DNA of 64,000 nucleotides from Pseudomonadota bacterium (GTDB lineage Bacteria; Bdellovibrionota; UBA1018; CAIMNF01): NCBI GenBank assembly GCA_027488515.1, contig JAIYBN010000004.1, positions 551,252 to 615,251 of the forward strand, read 5' to 3'. Shown piece by piece: positions 19,825 to 29,495 of this stretch (position 1 is its first letter; each line of letters starts with the position of its first letter). The notes under the pieces were generated by a model. It saw only the letters and a program-made list of their open reading frames with translations, ran no database searches and was not told where the DNA came from. The position numbers and the translations under genes were made by a program.

Positions 19825-20471
19825 TGAAATTTCTTTCCATCCCCATCTCGATGCTCGCCCTGTCGGCAACACCCGCAATGGCCTCTTCCACCCTGTTGAT
19901 CGGAGATTCACACTCGGTCGGAGCCTTCGGTAAAACCCTCGATTCACTCATCCGTGCAGACAAAACGCGGGATGTCCGGACGGTTGCGAGCTGTGGCTCG
20001 ATCATCCGTTGGTTCTACACAGGGACACCGACTCCCTGCGGATTCCTGCAGATCGATTCAGACGGAAAAGTCACCGAATCTTTGAAAGCCCCCACCCCCC
20101 TGCTCTCCGGACTCCTCGCCGAGCGGAAGCCGGACCTGATCATCGTCGAGCTCGGAGCCAACTACATGGTGGGATACCCGGACGCGACCCTCATCCGGGA
20201 TGTGGATCAGCTCCTGAAGGACATCGATTCGACCGGTGCCAAATGTCTCTGGGTGAGTCCGCCTGACTCGAGAAAGTACCGCGAAGAGAGGAAACTCCTC
20301 GTGGCGCGACTGGAGAAACTGGTGAGTGACCGATGCCAATGGTTCGACAGTCTCCAGTTCACCCGATACCCGGACACAGGGGGTGACGGAGTCCACTACA
20401 GCACCTCGAGCATGATCCCGATCGCAAAGGAATGGGCCACTCAGGTTTACAAAGTCGTCGAATCCCTTTGA
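19824..20471 (+). CDS. Secreted SGNH/GDSL-like hydrolase
   Basis: Signal peptide; LLIGDSHSVGAFG block I, ELGANYM, DGVHYS. Confidence 0.75.
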   Translation: MKFLSIPISMLALSATPAMASSTLLIGDSHSVGAFGKTLDSLIRADKTRDVRTVASCGSIIRWFYTGTPTPCGFLQIDSDGKVTESLKAPTPLLSGLLAERKPDLIIVELGANYMVGYPDATLIRDVDQLLKDIDSTGAKCLWVSPPDSRKYREERKLLVARLEKLVSDRCQWFDSLQFTRYPDTGGDGVHYSTSSMIPIAKEWATQVYKVVESL

Positions 20472-20488
20472 GACGCGCCCCTCGGCGG

Positions 20489-22225
20489 TCACTCTCCCAG
20501 CAAAACCTTGCGGATTCTTCTTCCGTTATCGGAACCGTCCAATTCCGTGCGAAGAAAGCCGGGATCGAGAAACCGCGAAATCTCACGGTACTTCAAACTC
20601 AAAGCTCCGATTTCCGATTCTTCGAGCGCATTGTCTGCGAGCGCCAGGTTCAACTGATCGAGAAATGCCGCCGCATCATCGAACACTTCGCACCGGTTCA
20701 TCATGTCGAGCAGACGCTCGTAGGCCCGTTTCTTGAGCGCGGATTCTGGATCAGTGCCGAACTGAGCCTTCGCCACGTAGGTTTCGAATTTTTTCGGCGG
20801 GAGTGCCCCTGAAATGATTTTACGATCGGGGATCTCGCCCTTCTTGAATCGTTCACATTCGGCAGCCACATCGAACCTCGCCAGGATGCTGTTCCGTTCC
20901 TCGCGGGAGTATCCTTGATGGCAAACCTGACTCAGCGGTCGCGACGCCGGCGACCAGACCTTCCGGTTCCCTGACTCGAGATATTCGAGCTCTCGAACAG
21001 CACCGGGCAAATCATCGGATTTTCCGAAAGGCCCTTCCACCCCGTAAGAGATCAGGATTTTGTGTCTGACTTGGGGATCCCGCTCCACTCGAACCCACCC
21101 ACGCGACAGGGCCTGGGCTCTGACCTCGTTCAAAGCATCCGCCTGTTCACTCAGTCTTTGGGTCCCTTGAACGCAAGGAAGCCCCACCGAGGTCCGGAGC
21201 GGACACAGGCCCTGCACGGTCTCCCTCCCTCCCCTCAACGCGAGCGCGGTCAACTGGGATTCCGTATTCCGGAGATTCTTCAAAAACGAAACACCCTCAG
21301 GACCGGAACCGGTGAAGTCAGCCGCAGTCCGGACCGCGGTCGGCTCCGATGACGGGTCTTGAAAGGCGATATCGACCACCCACTCCACAGGCTGATTCCA
21401 GATCTCACGGCCGGGATCGATGTCGATGATCATGTTTTCATCGCGGGCTTTCGCCTCGGAGGCCATCTTGAGCACCAGATCCGGAGTGAAATCCGTACCC
21501 CCTCCGAGCTCTCCGAGTTTGGCCAGGGTGAGATTCGCGTCTTCGACATCGGCTGGATACTGGAAGGAATGGGAGTACAGCTGCCCCAGGAATTTTCTTT
21601 GGCTGAAGGGTGGCGATGGATACAACACCGTCAACAGCTCCTTCAACTCACCCCTCGTGAACGGGATCATTTCATTGCAAAGGATCCCTTTGGACATCTG
21701 ATTCAAGGAGGCTTGGATCTGTGGATCGAGACTCCATGCGGACCAGACGCGGCATCTCCCCGACATCGCGCTCGCATCCGGATCCGGGACGAGATCCTTC
21801 AGCATTCCATTCGGGTCGGCCATCCAAGCGACAAGTTCGGGATCCTCCGGATACCGGTACTGCAAGGCGGTCGTGTACTTCTGGATGAGGCTGAAGCCCT
21901 CACCGACCGGAGCCCGGTCTCGCGACACCACAGGATTGAAATAGGTGGAGTTCTTGATTCCGGGAGCCTCGTTGACATGGACGAATGCTCCGGGACTGCC
22001 GTCCGGATTCGACTCCCGGATCTTGACGGGTTTGACTCCGACCGGTTGGGTTTGGAGCTTTTGGTAATCACCCGAGACGGCTTTGACTCCGAAATCGACC
22101 TTCGAACAGGAAATGACCCGGACCCCGGACTTTTCGAGTTCAGCGGTTTGCTCGGAACAAACGTCTGCCCCGGCCCCCTGGATCATGAACCCGAACCCGA
22201 TGACACTCCACCAACCGAACCTCAT
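20489..22225 (-). CDS. Secreted protein, transglutaminase-elicitor-like (tentative)
   Basis: 578 aa with signal peptide; SGRCRVWSAWSLDP and DPGREIWNQPVEWVVD recall elicitor-type transglutaminases. Confidence 0.4.
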   Translation of the reverse strand: MRFGWWSVIGFGFMIQGAGADVCSEQTAELEKSGVRVISCSKVDFGVKAVSGDYQKLQTQPVGVKPVKIRESNPDGSPGAFVHVNEAPGIKNSTYFNPVVSRDRAPVGEGFSLIQKYTTALQYRYPEDPELVAWMADPNGMLKDLVPDPDASAMSGRCRVWSAWSLDPQIQASLNQMSKGILCNEMIPFTRGELKELLTVLYPSPPFSQRKFLGQLYSHSFQYPADVEDANLTLAKLGELGGGTDFTPDLVLKMASEAKARDENMIIDIDPGREIWNQPVEWVVDIAFQDPSSEPTAVRTAADFTGSGPEGVSFLKNLRNTESQLTALALRGGRETVQGLCPLRTSVGLPCVQGTQRLSEQADALNEVRAQALSRGWVRVERDPQVRHKILISYGVEGPFGKSDDLPGAVRELEYLESGNRKVWSPASRPLSQVCHQGYSREERNSILARFDVAAECERFKKGEIPDRKIISGALPPKKFETYVAKAQFGTDPESALKKRAYERLLDMMNRCEVFDDAAAFLDQLNLALADNALEESEIGALSLKYREISRFLDPGFLRTELDGSDNGRRIRKVLLGE

Positions 22226-22737
22226 GGTGTCACCCCCGCTTCAGAGAGAACCGAATCCCTCACCTGACAGAGTTCGCGGAGTTCGGCCGATGACTGAAGT
22301 GCGACCGGGCATCGTCCGTTTTCGACTCGACCGATTGCCGCGGTGGCGTACTGGAACCGGAGTTTCTTCTTCTTTTCGATTTTCTCACGCTCTTTCAGCG
22401 CAGGGAGCAAACTCCGGTCATTGAACAGGACTGAAAAAAGCATCGCCTCGTAGGGGCTCCGGTCGGAACGTGCGGAGCGCAGGACTTTGCCGACCTGCCC
22501 GAGCAAACCCTTCCGATCTTGATGGACTGTCTCCAAAACACGATGGTAATCCGTGCGCATCTGGCGGCAGGACTCCGGGAGTCCGGCCACCTCTGACGGA
22601 CCCGCAGCCCGACTCCGGATCCACTCGAAGCAACCCGGGGTACCGGACCCGAGGTGCCTGAGCCCGGAAGGACGAACCCCGGCCCAAGCCGGCTGTCCGA
22701 ACCCTAAAATGATCGCGATGACACTCCACAGCCCCAC
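22222..22737 (-). CDS. Hypothetical secreted protein
   Basis: GTG 22737 gives signal peptide VGLWSVIAIILGFGQPAWA; TATTCT -10 exactly 6 nt upstream; ATGA-type overlap with next gene; longer track ORF would run into the divergent hmgA. Confidence 0.6.
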   Translation of the reverse strand: MGLWSVIAIILGFGQPAWAGVRPSGLRHLGSGTPGCFEWIRSRAAGPSEVAGLPESCRQMRTDYHRVLETVHQDRKGLLGQVGKVLRSARSDRSPYEAMLFSVLFNDRSLLPALKEREKIEKKKKLRFQYATAAIGRVENGRCPVALQSSAELRELCQVRDSVLSEAGVTP

Positions 22738-22782
22738 CCCTTCAGAATAGCTGAAACCGGGGAGGAATGAGCGCAAAAATGA

Positions 22783-22811
22783 TTGCGACAACTCTTTGAC
22801 TCCGCTAGAGT
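22783..22811 (+). promoter_or_regulatory. Sigma70-like promoter of hmgA
   Basis: TTGCGA (22783-22788), 17-nt spacer, TAGAGT (22806-22811), ATG 7 nt later. Confidence 0.6.
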
Positions 22812-22818
22812 TTTTCCC

Positions 22819-24117
22819 ATGAAACTCCAATCCGGACTCGGAAATCATCTGGAATCGGAAGCCCTTCCCGGGGTGCTTCCTGTCGGTCAGAATTCGCCCC
22901 AGCAGGTCGCCCGGGGGCTCTACGCTGAACAGCTGAACGGCACCGCCTTCACAGCCCCCCGTCACCGGAATCTGAAAACCTGGCTCTACAAGATCCGCCC
23001 ATCGGTGGTTCAAGGAGCATTCGTTGAAACCGGACACGCGACCTGGATCACCGATCCGGGCCAGGGGAACTTCATCCGGACACCGGAGGCCCTTCGCTTC
23101 CAGCCGTTTCCGCATGCTTCATCATCCAAAGACTTCCTCGAGTCCTTGTTCACCTATGCCATGAACGGGAGTCCTTTCAACCATACGGGCTGTGCACTCC
23201 ATCTTTACGCCTTCAATCGCAGCATGGACCGGAAACACCTCTACAATGCGGATGCGGAGATGATGATCGTCCCTGAGAGCGGAACGCTCGTGGTTCGTAC
23301 CGAGCTCGGCGTGCTCGAAGTGGGGCCTCGATGGATCGCCGTCATGCCTCGGGGTATGAAGTTCAGAGTCGATCTTGCACCGGGTTCCTCCACGGCACGT
23401 GGATACGTGTGCGAGAATTTCGGTGCGCCTTTCCAGTTGCCTGAACTCGGTCCCATCGGAGCGAACGGCTTGGCCAATCCGTCGGACTTCGAAGTTCCTC
23501 AGGCTTCCTTCGAACAGGTGTCAGGGGAGCACGAGTTGTTCGCGCGGTACCAGGGATCGCTCTGGCGGACCGTGCTCGAAGCATCCCCCCTCGATACGGT
23601 CGCCTGGCGCGGAAACTACGTTCCCTACCGCTACGATTTGGGTCGCTTCAACACGATCAATACGGTCTCCTTCGATCATCCTGATCCCTCGATCTTCACG
23701 GTCATGACCTCTCCCAGCGCGGTTCCGGGCACGGCGAACATCGACTTTGTGATCTTCCCGCCCCGCTGGATGGTGGCCGAACACACCTTCCGTCCTCCCT
23801 ACTACCACCGGAATGTCATGAACGAATTCATGGGCCTCATCACCGGAAAGTACGACGCCAAAGAAGAAGGATTCCTGCCGGGAGGGGCCAGCCTTCACAA
23901 TGCCTTCACCGGACACGGCCCGGACGCGGACGCTTTCCGCAAAGCCACGGATGCGAGTGCGAAACTCGAGCCGGTTCGCTATGAGAACACTTTGGCCTTC
24001 ATGTGGGAAAGCCAGTACCCCTTCTGGCCGTCTGAACAGGCCATGAAGCGCACTGACCTCCTCGACCGGGATTACCGGAAATGCTGGGAAGGATTGAAGC
24101 CGGGACTCGAAAAATGA
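22819..24117 (+). CDS. hmgA: Homogentisate 1,2-dioxygenase
   Basis: GTLVVRTELGVLEVGPRWIAVMPRGMKFRVDL, GYVCENFGAPFQLPELGPIGANGLANPSDF, FPPRWMVAEHTFRPPYYHRNVMNEFMG. Confidence 0.96.
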   Translation: MKLQSGLGNHLESEALPGVLPVGQNSPQQVARGLYAEQLNGTAFTAPRHRNLKTWLYKIRPSVVQGAFVETGHATWITDPGQGNFIRTPEALRFQPFPHASSSKDFLESLFTYAMNGSPFNHTGCALHLYAFNRSMDRKHLYNADAEMMIVPESGTLVVRTELGVLEVGPRWIAVMPRGMKFRVDLAPGSSTARGYVCENFGAPFQLPELGPIGANGLANPSDFEVPQASFEQVSGEHELFARYQGSLWRTVLEASPLDTVAWRGNYVPYRYDLGRFNTINTVSFDHPDPSIFTVMTSPSAVPGTANIDFVIFPPRWMVAEHTFRPPYYHRNVMNEFMGLITGKYDAKEEGFLPGGASLHNAFTGHGPDADAFRKATDASAKLEPVRYENTLAFMWESQYPFWPSEQAMKRTDLLDRDYRKCWEGLKPGLEK

Positions 24118-24779
24118 GTCTGTCCCTGAAGGAACGGAAACGCAGGGCCGGTGTCATCGGGGCGGAACTCACACGTCTGTACCCGGATCCGAAACCGCCC
24201 CTGGATCATCGTGATGCCTTCACCTTGCTGGTGGCGGTCGCCTTGTCCGCACAAACGACGGATGCACGGGTGAACTTGGTCACGCCAGCACTGTTCGCCC
24301 GGGCACCGGACCCGGCCTCCATGGCCGCACTGAGCGCACAACAAATCCTGTCTTTCATCAAGACTTGCGGATTGGCTCCAACCAAGGCCAAGAACCTGAA
24401 AAAACTCTCCCAAATGCTTCTCGATCTCCACGGGGGTGAAGTGCCCAGAACTTTCGAAGAGCTCGAGGCCCTCCCGGGAGTCGGACACAAAACCGCTTCG
24501 GTCGTCATGAGCCAGATGTTTCACATCCCTGCATTTCCGGTCGACACGCATGTCCACCGACTGGCCAAGCGATGGAAGCTCTCATCGGGCAAGAATGTGG
24601 AGCAAACAGAAGCCGATTTGAAAAAGATTTTTCCGGAGGACACTTGGAACCGGGTCTCGCTCCAGATCATTTTTTACGGGCGGGAATACTGCGGTGCCCG
24701 CACTTGTGACGGCAAGACCTGCCCGCTCTGCCGGGAATTGAATCTCAAATCCCCGGACAAGCCGGAATCCCGAGGCTGA
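24114..24779 (+). CDS. nth: Endonuclease III
   Basis: HhH LPGVGHKTASVV, VDTHVHRL, FeS cysteines CGARTCDGKTCPLC; ATGA overlap with hmgA. Confidence 0.95.
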   Translation: MSLSLKERKRRAGVIGAELTRLYPDPKPPLDHRDAFTLLVAVALSAQTTDARVNLVTPALFARAPDPASMAALSAQQILSFIKTCGLAPTKAKNLKKLSQMLLDLHGGEVPRTFEELEALPGVGHKTASVVMSQMFHIPAFPVDTHVHRLAKRWKLSSGKNVEQTEADLKKIFPEDTWNRVSLQIIFYGREYCGARTCDGKTCPLCRELNLKSPDKPESRG

Positions 24780-26022
24780 CATTCTCCGAACCATAGAGCA
24801 CCAGACCTGCGTCCCCTCCGGTTTTTTTGAGAAAAACGGTGCCGGTTTCTTCATCGGTCTGTTTCCAGGTCGCCTGAAGGCGCGAATCGATGCCTGACCG
24901 GAAGTTCACTTGCGCCGAGTGGAAGGCCTCGACCGAAGCGCAAACGGGTGCGGACCTGTAGGTCCTGGAGTCTTCTTCCGCATTCGAAGACAAAAACCAT
25001 TTCCAGCCCTCGTCGGTTCCGGGAAATTTCTCCGGGCTGTCCGGAAGATGTTTTGCAAGAAAATCCCTCACACTCATGGATTTCAGCGCCGGCAGTTCGG
25101 TACAGTCGGCGCGGGAATCCAGGCCGATGTGTTCGAGACAATGGACTTGGGTGGCCACACCGGTCAGTCCGTAAGTGCCGTCCAGAAGGTGATCCCTGAG
25201 TTCCCGGTCCAGCTCCTCGTTGTTCCGTACCGCAAGATACCCTTGGATGATTCCGCTCAGTTCCCCGGATGAATTGAACACGGGCGCACCCGAGTTTCCG
25301 AGGACAATCGGGCAATCTCCGAGAGTCATCAACGGAGCATCCACACTGTCGAGCTGCGGATAAACGAAGGTGCGGTGACTCGCCTGACATCCTAAACGAC
25401 TTTGGGTTCCCCCGAATCCCGTGTCTCCATCCATCTGGACACGGAAAATGCCGACCTCATCCCCGTCCGCGAGCCCCTTTTTCGAAAACCGGACACGGGC
25501 TCGGGCAGGCACCTTTTCCTTCAGTCGGATCACGGCGTAGTCCACGCTGCCGATGCCGCGTTCGCCGGAACGGAACCGGATCGACTTGCACCCTGAACGG
25601 ATCGCACCGGCTTCCCCGCTAGCGGCGAAACTGGCAAAGACGTCTCCTTCACAAGGAATGTCCTCGAAACGACCCGGACGGGCTACGACGCCCAGACTCA
25701 TCCCGACACAATGGTCGTTGGTGAGCACTTCATCCTCGGAAATCAGAACGCCACTGCATCGGGCCAGCCCTTGCTCCGTCACAATGGAGACCAAAGCCAC
25801 AGAGGGGTGGCATTCACCCTCGAAGTCGCAACGGAGTTCGCTTCCCGCTGCCGCAATCCGCGCCTGGGAAATCCGCGTCGCCCGATCAGTTCCTTGAATC
25901 CGGTCGATCTGCACCGGTTGGACACCCTTCGAGAACATCCCTTTTTGGCCGCAGGCAACCGCCCCCGCCAGGAGAGGCAGAAGAAAGCAAAAACGGAGGA
26001 GACGGGGAACACACCACTTCAC
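24745..26022 (-). CDS. Trypsin-like serine protease, probable lipoprotein
   Basis: Lipobox LAGAVAC; VLTNDHCVG (His), GNSGAPVF (Ser). Confidence 0.82.
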   Translation of the reverse strand: MKWCVPRLLRFCFLLPLLAGAVACGQKGMFSKGVQPVQIDRIQGTDRATRISQARIAAAGSELRCDFEGECHPSVALVSIVTEQGLARCSGVLISEDEVLTNDHCVGMSLGVVARPGRFEDIPCEGDVFASFAASGEAGAIRSGCKSIRFRSGERGIGSVDYAVIRLKEKVPARARVRFSKKGLADGDEVGIFRVQMDGDTGFGGTQSRLGCQASHRTFVYPQLDSVDAPLMTLGDCPIVLGNSGAPVFNSSGELSGIIQGYLAVRNNEELDRELRDHLLDGTYGLTGVATQVHCLEHIGLDSRADCTELPALKSMSVRDFLAKHLPDSPEKFPGTDEGWKWFLSSNAEEDSRTYRSAPVCASVEAFHSAQVNFRSGIDSRLQATWKQTDEETGTVFLKKTGGDAGLVLYGSENVSLGIPACPGI

Positions 26023-26153
26023 GGGCGCCTTATATCATGACCGGGTGCGTAAAGAAACTGAAAACTCCCCGGCCTGCCAGGTTTTCATTCTCCGTGCGCC
26101 AGTCGTGAAGCGTCCCATCTATTTGATAATAAACAGGTTTAAATGAGCCGACC

Positions 26154-27122
26154 TCAGACGGACTCGTCTAGAGAGCTCAGCGCCAGTCTCGGCCTTTCGC
26201 TGATCGGTCCGAGGTTCCGCAAACTGGTCGTGGTCTTGACCTTGGGTACATAGCCGAAGGCCTTCCGGAAAGCGTCGTCATTCACCACTGTGGGGTACTT
26301 GAAGTACTCCACCAGATACGGAGGGAAAGGAATTCCACTCATCTCGGAAAGGAGGCGGACAAAGGAGGCTGAAACCAAGGGCGGAATCGGCACGGATACC
26401 GCTTCCGCACGACGGATGGCGTGGGAAAGGGCGATCACGCCTTCTCCACCCACGTTGAAAACCCCTGGAATCGGATTCTCGAGCGCGAGAATCAATGCCC
26501 GGGCGAGATCCTTCTCGTCCACGAACTGCATGAGCGGGTCGAACCCGAAAACGCGCGGACACACCCCTGACCGCAACAGGGAACAGATCGTGTTCCGCAC
26601 ATGTTTACCGATCACATTCGTGGGACGGAGGATGCTGGTCCGGATCTCACGCTCGCGCCACATGAAGTTCACGGCCGCATGATCGAGTTCCACAGCGTCC
26701 GCCAACTCAGGAAAACTTTGTGAAGCCCGCAGGGGAGCGGACTCCGTCAAGGACAGGGAATTCAACTTGTGGGCACCGTAAACGTGATAGGTGCTCAAGA
26801 TGATCAGGTTCTTCACTCCGCCGACTTTGCACAGGTCGAGTAACTTCTGGGTTCCCACCACATTCATCTGGAACCGGTACTGAGGGGAATACTTCTGGCT
26901 CTCACGGATCCGCCCGAGATGCATGACCGCATCGAAGCGATCATTGCGAAAAATCTCATCGAGCTTCCGACTGTGATAATCCGCGACCACGAACTTGCCC
27001 GGAAAATGGGTTTCACTCGGAGCCGGACGCGGGTCGACTCCGGTGAGTTCGTATTTCGGCGAAAGAGCACCGGCGACCAAACGCGCGATGGCTCCGGACG
27101 CCCCGGTGATCAGGATCTTCAT
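26154..27122 (-). CDS. NAD-dependent epimerase/dehydratase (extended SDR)
   Basis: KILITGASGAIARLVAGAL Rossmann motif; LSTYHVYGAH. Confidence 0.88.
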   Translation of the reverse strand: MKILITGASGAIARLVAGALSPKYELTGVDPRPAPSETHFPGKFVVADYHSRKLDEIFRNDRFDAVMHLGRIRESQKYSPQYRFQMNVVGTQKLLDLCKVGGVKNLIILSTYHVYGAHKLNSLSLTESAPLRASQSFPELADAVELDHAAVNFMWREREIRTSILRPTNVIGKHVRNTICSLLRSGVCPRVFGFDPLMQFVDEKDLARALILALENPIPGVFNVGGEGVIALSHAIRRAEAVSVPIPPLVSASFVRLLSEMSGIPFPPYLVEYFKYPTVVNDDAFRKAFGYVPKVKTTTSLRNLGPISERPRLALSSLDESV

Positions 27123-28027
27123 TTGGCCGCCCCCGTGAAAATATTCTCTCCGCGGAGCTTCAGACCTTTGTGGATTTCTTCTTGAAGAGCGTCTTTCACG
27201 GTCTGGACCTTCGCCCGAATCGATTCTTCGGATTCACCCGGATCCCCCTCGAAGCGCAGAGGTTCACCGAATCGGACCGTGATCTTCGAAGGAAGTGGAA
27301 GCAATCCGAGCGGTCCGAGGAGAGGAAAAAACGGAGTCACAGGAAAATACGGGGCACCCACCGCCTTGGCGAGCAACTCGAAATTGAAAACACTCGGATA
27401 AGTCTCTTCGGTTCCGATGATGGCCACCGGGACAATCGGAGTTCCGGTCTCGAGTGCGAGTCGCATGAAACCCGTTCCGAAACGCTGGAGCTGATACCGG
27501 TCCTTGAAGAGTTTTCCGGAACCCCGGACCCCTTCTGGAAACACCATCACGGACTGGTCGTGCTGGAGCAATTCGCGGCAATTCATCGGATCACCGACCA
27601 TCGCACCGATCCTTGTGAAAAGGGAACTCACGAACGGAACGGTCGGAACCCACCGTTCCACCATCGCGCGGGCGACCCGGGGAGGCTCTCCTTCAATGAA
27701 CAACGCTAGACCCGCCATCATGGCATCGAGAGGGACCTGCCCGCCATGATTCCCGATGAACAAGACCCTGCCTTCTGGAATCTTTTCGATTCCGGCTGTC
27801 TCGACACGAAAATACTTCTTGTAGAGGAAATACAGATAAGGCGCAAACTTGCGAAGCGTGTCGGGGTGCAAGCCCCAGCGGTCGAATCCGGCCGAATTGA
27901 GCTCGATCCCGAGACGTTCGATCCGGTCCTCGAGTCCGGGGACTTCCAGGATCTCAACCCGATCGAGAGCACGGATCACTGTCTTCACCTGCTCCCAATC
28001 CGTCTCCATCAAAAACCGCTTCAGCAT
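27119..28027 (-). CDS. 1-acyl-glycerol-3-phosphate acyltransferase-like (PlsC family)
   Basis: FIGNHGGQVPLDAMM (NHxxxxD variant), FPEGVRGSGK; ATGA overlap with SDR gene. Confidence 0.82.
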   Translation of the reverse strand: MLKRFLMETDWEQVKTVIRALDRVEILEVPGLEDRIERLGIELNSAGFDRWGLHPDTLRKFAPYLYFLYKKYFRVETAGIEKIPEGRVLFIGNHGGQVPLDAMMAGLALFIEGEPPRVARAMVERWVPTVPFVSSLFTRIGAMVGDPMNCRELLQHDQSVMVFPEGVRGSGKLFKDRYQLQRFGTGFMRLALETGTPIVPVAIIGTEETYPSVFNFELLAKAVGAPYFPVTPFFPLLGPLGLLPLPSKITVRFGEPLRFEGDPGESEESIRAKVQTVKDALQEEIHKGLKLRGENIFTGAAK

Positions 28028-28103
28028 CCGACCCCCCTTTGACGTGAGGATAAGCTGAAATCATGGGAATTGGAAACTGGAGAAACCCGGATCCGGACGC
28101 CTT

Positions 28104-29495
28104 TCAGGCGGCTTTTTTCTGACTGAACCAGCGCACCAGACAGCCGGGGATCTCTTGCAATGGCAGGATCTCCTGGGCGGCCCCGAGGAGAATGGCCTCG
28201 CGCGGCATACCGAAAACCACACAGGTTTTCTCATCTTGCGCAATGGTCCGTGCGCCTGAGTCCCTCAGTCGCTTCAATCCGGCGGCCCCGTCGTTTCCCA
28301 TTCCCGTCAAAATCACTCCGACACACTCCCCGCCGACGGTCTCGGCTACGGAGTGGAAGAGATAATCCACCGAAGGCTTGTGGCGGTTCATCGGGGGAGC
28401 GTCGTTGATCACAATGAATTTTTTACCGTCCGCCCGCTTCCGGATCTTCATCTGCTTGCCGCCCGGTGCGATGTACACATGATCGGGGCAGATCTCATCC
28501 CCGTCCTCGGCCTCTTTGACCCGGAACGGACAAAGATCATTCATCCTCTCGGCGAAGGCCTTCGAGAACATCGCAGGAATGTGTTGCACAATCAGAGTCG
28601 GCGGAACCTGATCCGGTAATTCGATCAGGATTTTCCGGAGAGCTTCCGTCCCACCCGTGGATGAACCGATCACCAAAAGCTGGTCGCGATCCATGGCTCC
28701 CGGTGACCCACTCCGACGACGGTGAGCCCCGACCGCTTGTCCGGACAAAGGCGAGACCTTCACCTTGACTCCCGCTGCCATTTTCACTTTCTCGATCAAC
28801 TGGGGGGAAATCTCGGAAATCTCGGTCGCGCTGGGTTTCTGGATGTAATCCACAGCTCCCGCTTCAAGACACTGGAGAACTTCCGACCCTTCTTCAAGAC
28901 TGACAGCGGACACCATCACCGTAGGAATCGGGTGCTTCGGAAGAAACTTCCGGAGGAACTCGAGCCCGTTCATCTCGGGCATGTGCAAATCGAGAGTCAC
29001 GACATCGGGCTTCAAACTTTCGATGAGTCGGAGAGCCTCGGACGGGCGGTCGGCCGCACCCACGACCTCCACCGAGGAGTCGGAATTGAGGATCTTCGTC
29101 AGGAGATTCCGGATGGTCTTGCTGTCGTCGACCACCAGCACCCTGAGCTTCCTCGAAATACGGACACGATTCTCCGAAGGGCTGAAAGCCACCTCGAAGG
29201 CCCCGTTCCGGACTGCGACATTGGCGAGGGGACGCTCCTGCCCCCGCATCCAGGCTTCAATGTCCAGGAGCGCCTTTTCTTCGCCGGCCAACTTACAACA
29301 GAGGATCTCCCCCAAAGCCCCTTCGAGCGACCGATAAGCCTTCGCAAAATCCATGTTCTTCACGGACCGGGCACTCACCCAAACCGCGGCGGATTCTTTG
29401 GGCCCGTGCGCGACCCACAAAACGCCGTCAAACAGCGAAAGCACCGCAGGGTGTCCGCTCTTGACTGAAATCAGCTCGAGGTGCTTGAGCTTCAA
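28104..29495 (-). CDS. cheB: Protein-glutamate methylesterase CheB with extra N-terminal (CheD-like?) domain
   Basis: REC domain VLVVDDSKTIRNLL, catalytic GSSTGGTEAL, VQHIPAMFSKAFAERMN, LTGMGNDGAAG; about 115 aa extra N-terminal region. Confidence 0.93.
   Translation of the reverse strand: MKLKHLELISVKSGHPAVLSLFDGVLWVAHGPKESAAVWVSARSVKNMDFAKAYRSLEGALGEILCCKLAGEEKALLDIEAWMRGQERPLANVAVRNGAFEVAFSPSENRVRISRKLRVLVVDDSKTIRNLLTKILNSDSSVEVVGAADRPSEALRLIESLKPDVVTLDLHMPEMNGLEFLRKFLPKHPIPTVMVSAVSLEEGSEVLQCLEAGAVDYIQKPSATEISEISPQLIEKVKMAAGVKVKVSPLSGQAVGAHRRRSGSPGAMDRDQLLVIGSSTGGTEALRKILIELPDQVPPTLIVQHIPAMFSKAFAERMNDLCPFRVKEAEDGDEICPDHVYIAPGGKQMKIRKRADGKKFIVINDAPPMNRHKPSVDYLFHSVAETVGGECVGVILTGMGNDGAAGLKRLRDSGARTIAQDEKTCVVFGMPREAILLGAAQEILPLQEIPGCLVRWFSQKKAA

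Noticed and set aside
22738-23115. N-terminal extension of the 22222-23115 ORF
   Set aside because: It would overlap hmgA head-on and places the signal peptide internally; GTG 22737 is a better start.
28060-28130. Terminator-like GCCTTTCAGGCGGCTTTTTT near the cheB 3' end
   Set aside because: The T-tract is on the plus strand, where no gene ends; it overlaps cheB coding sequence, so not called.
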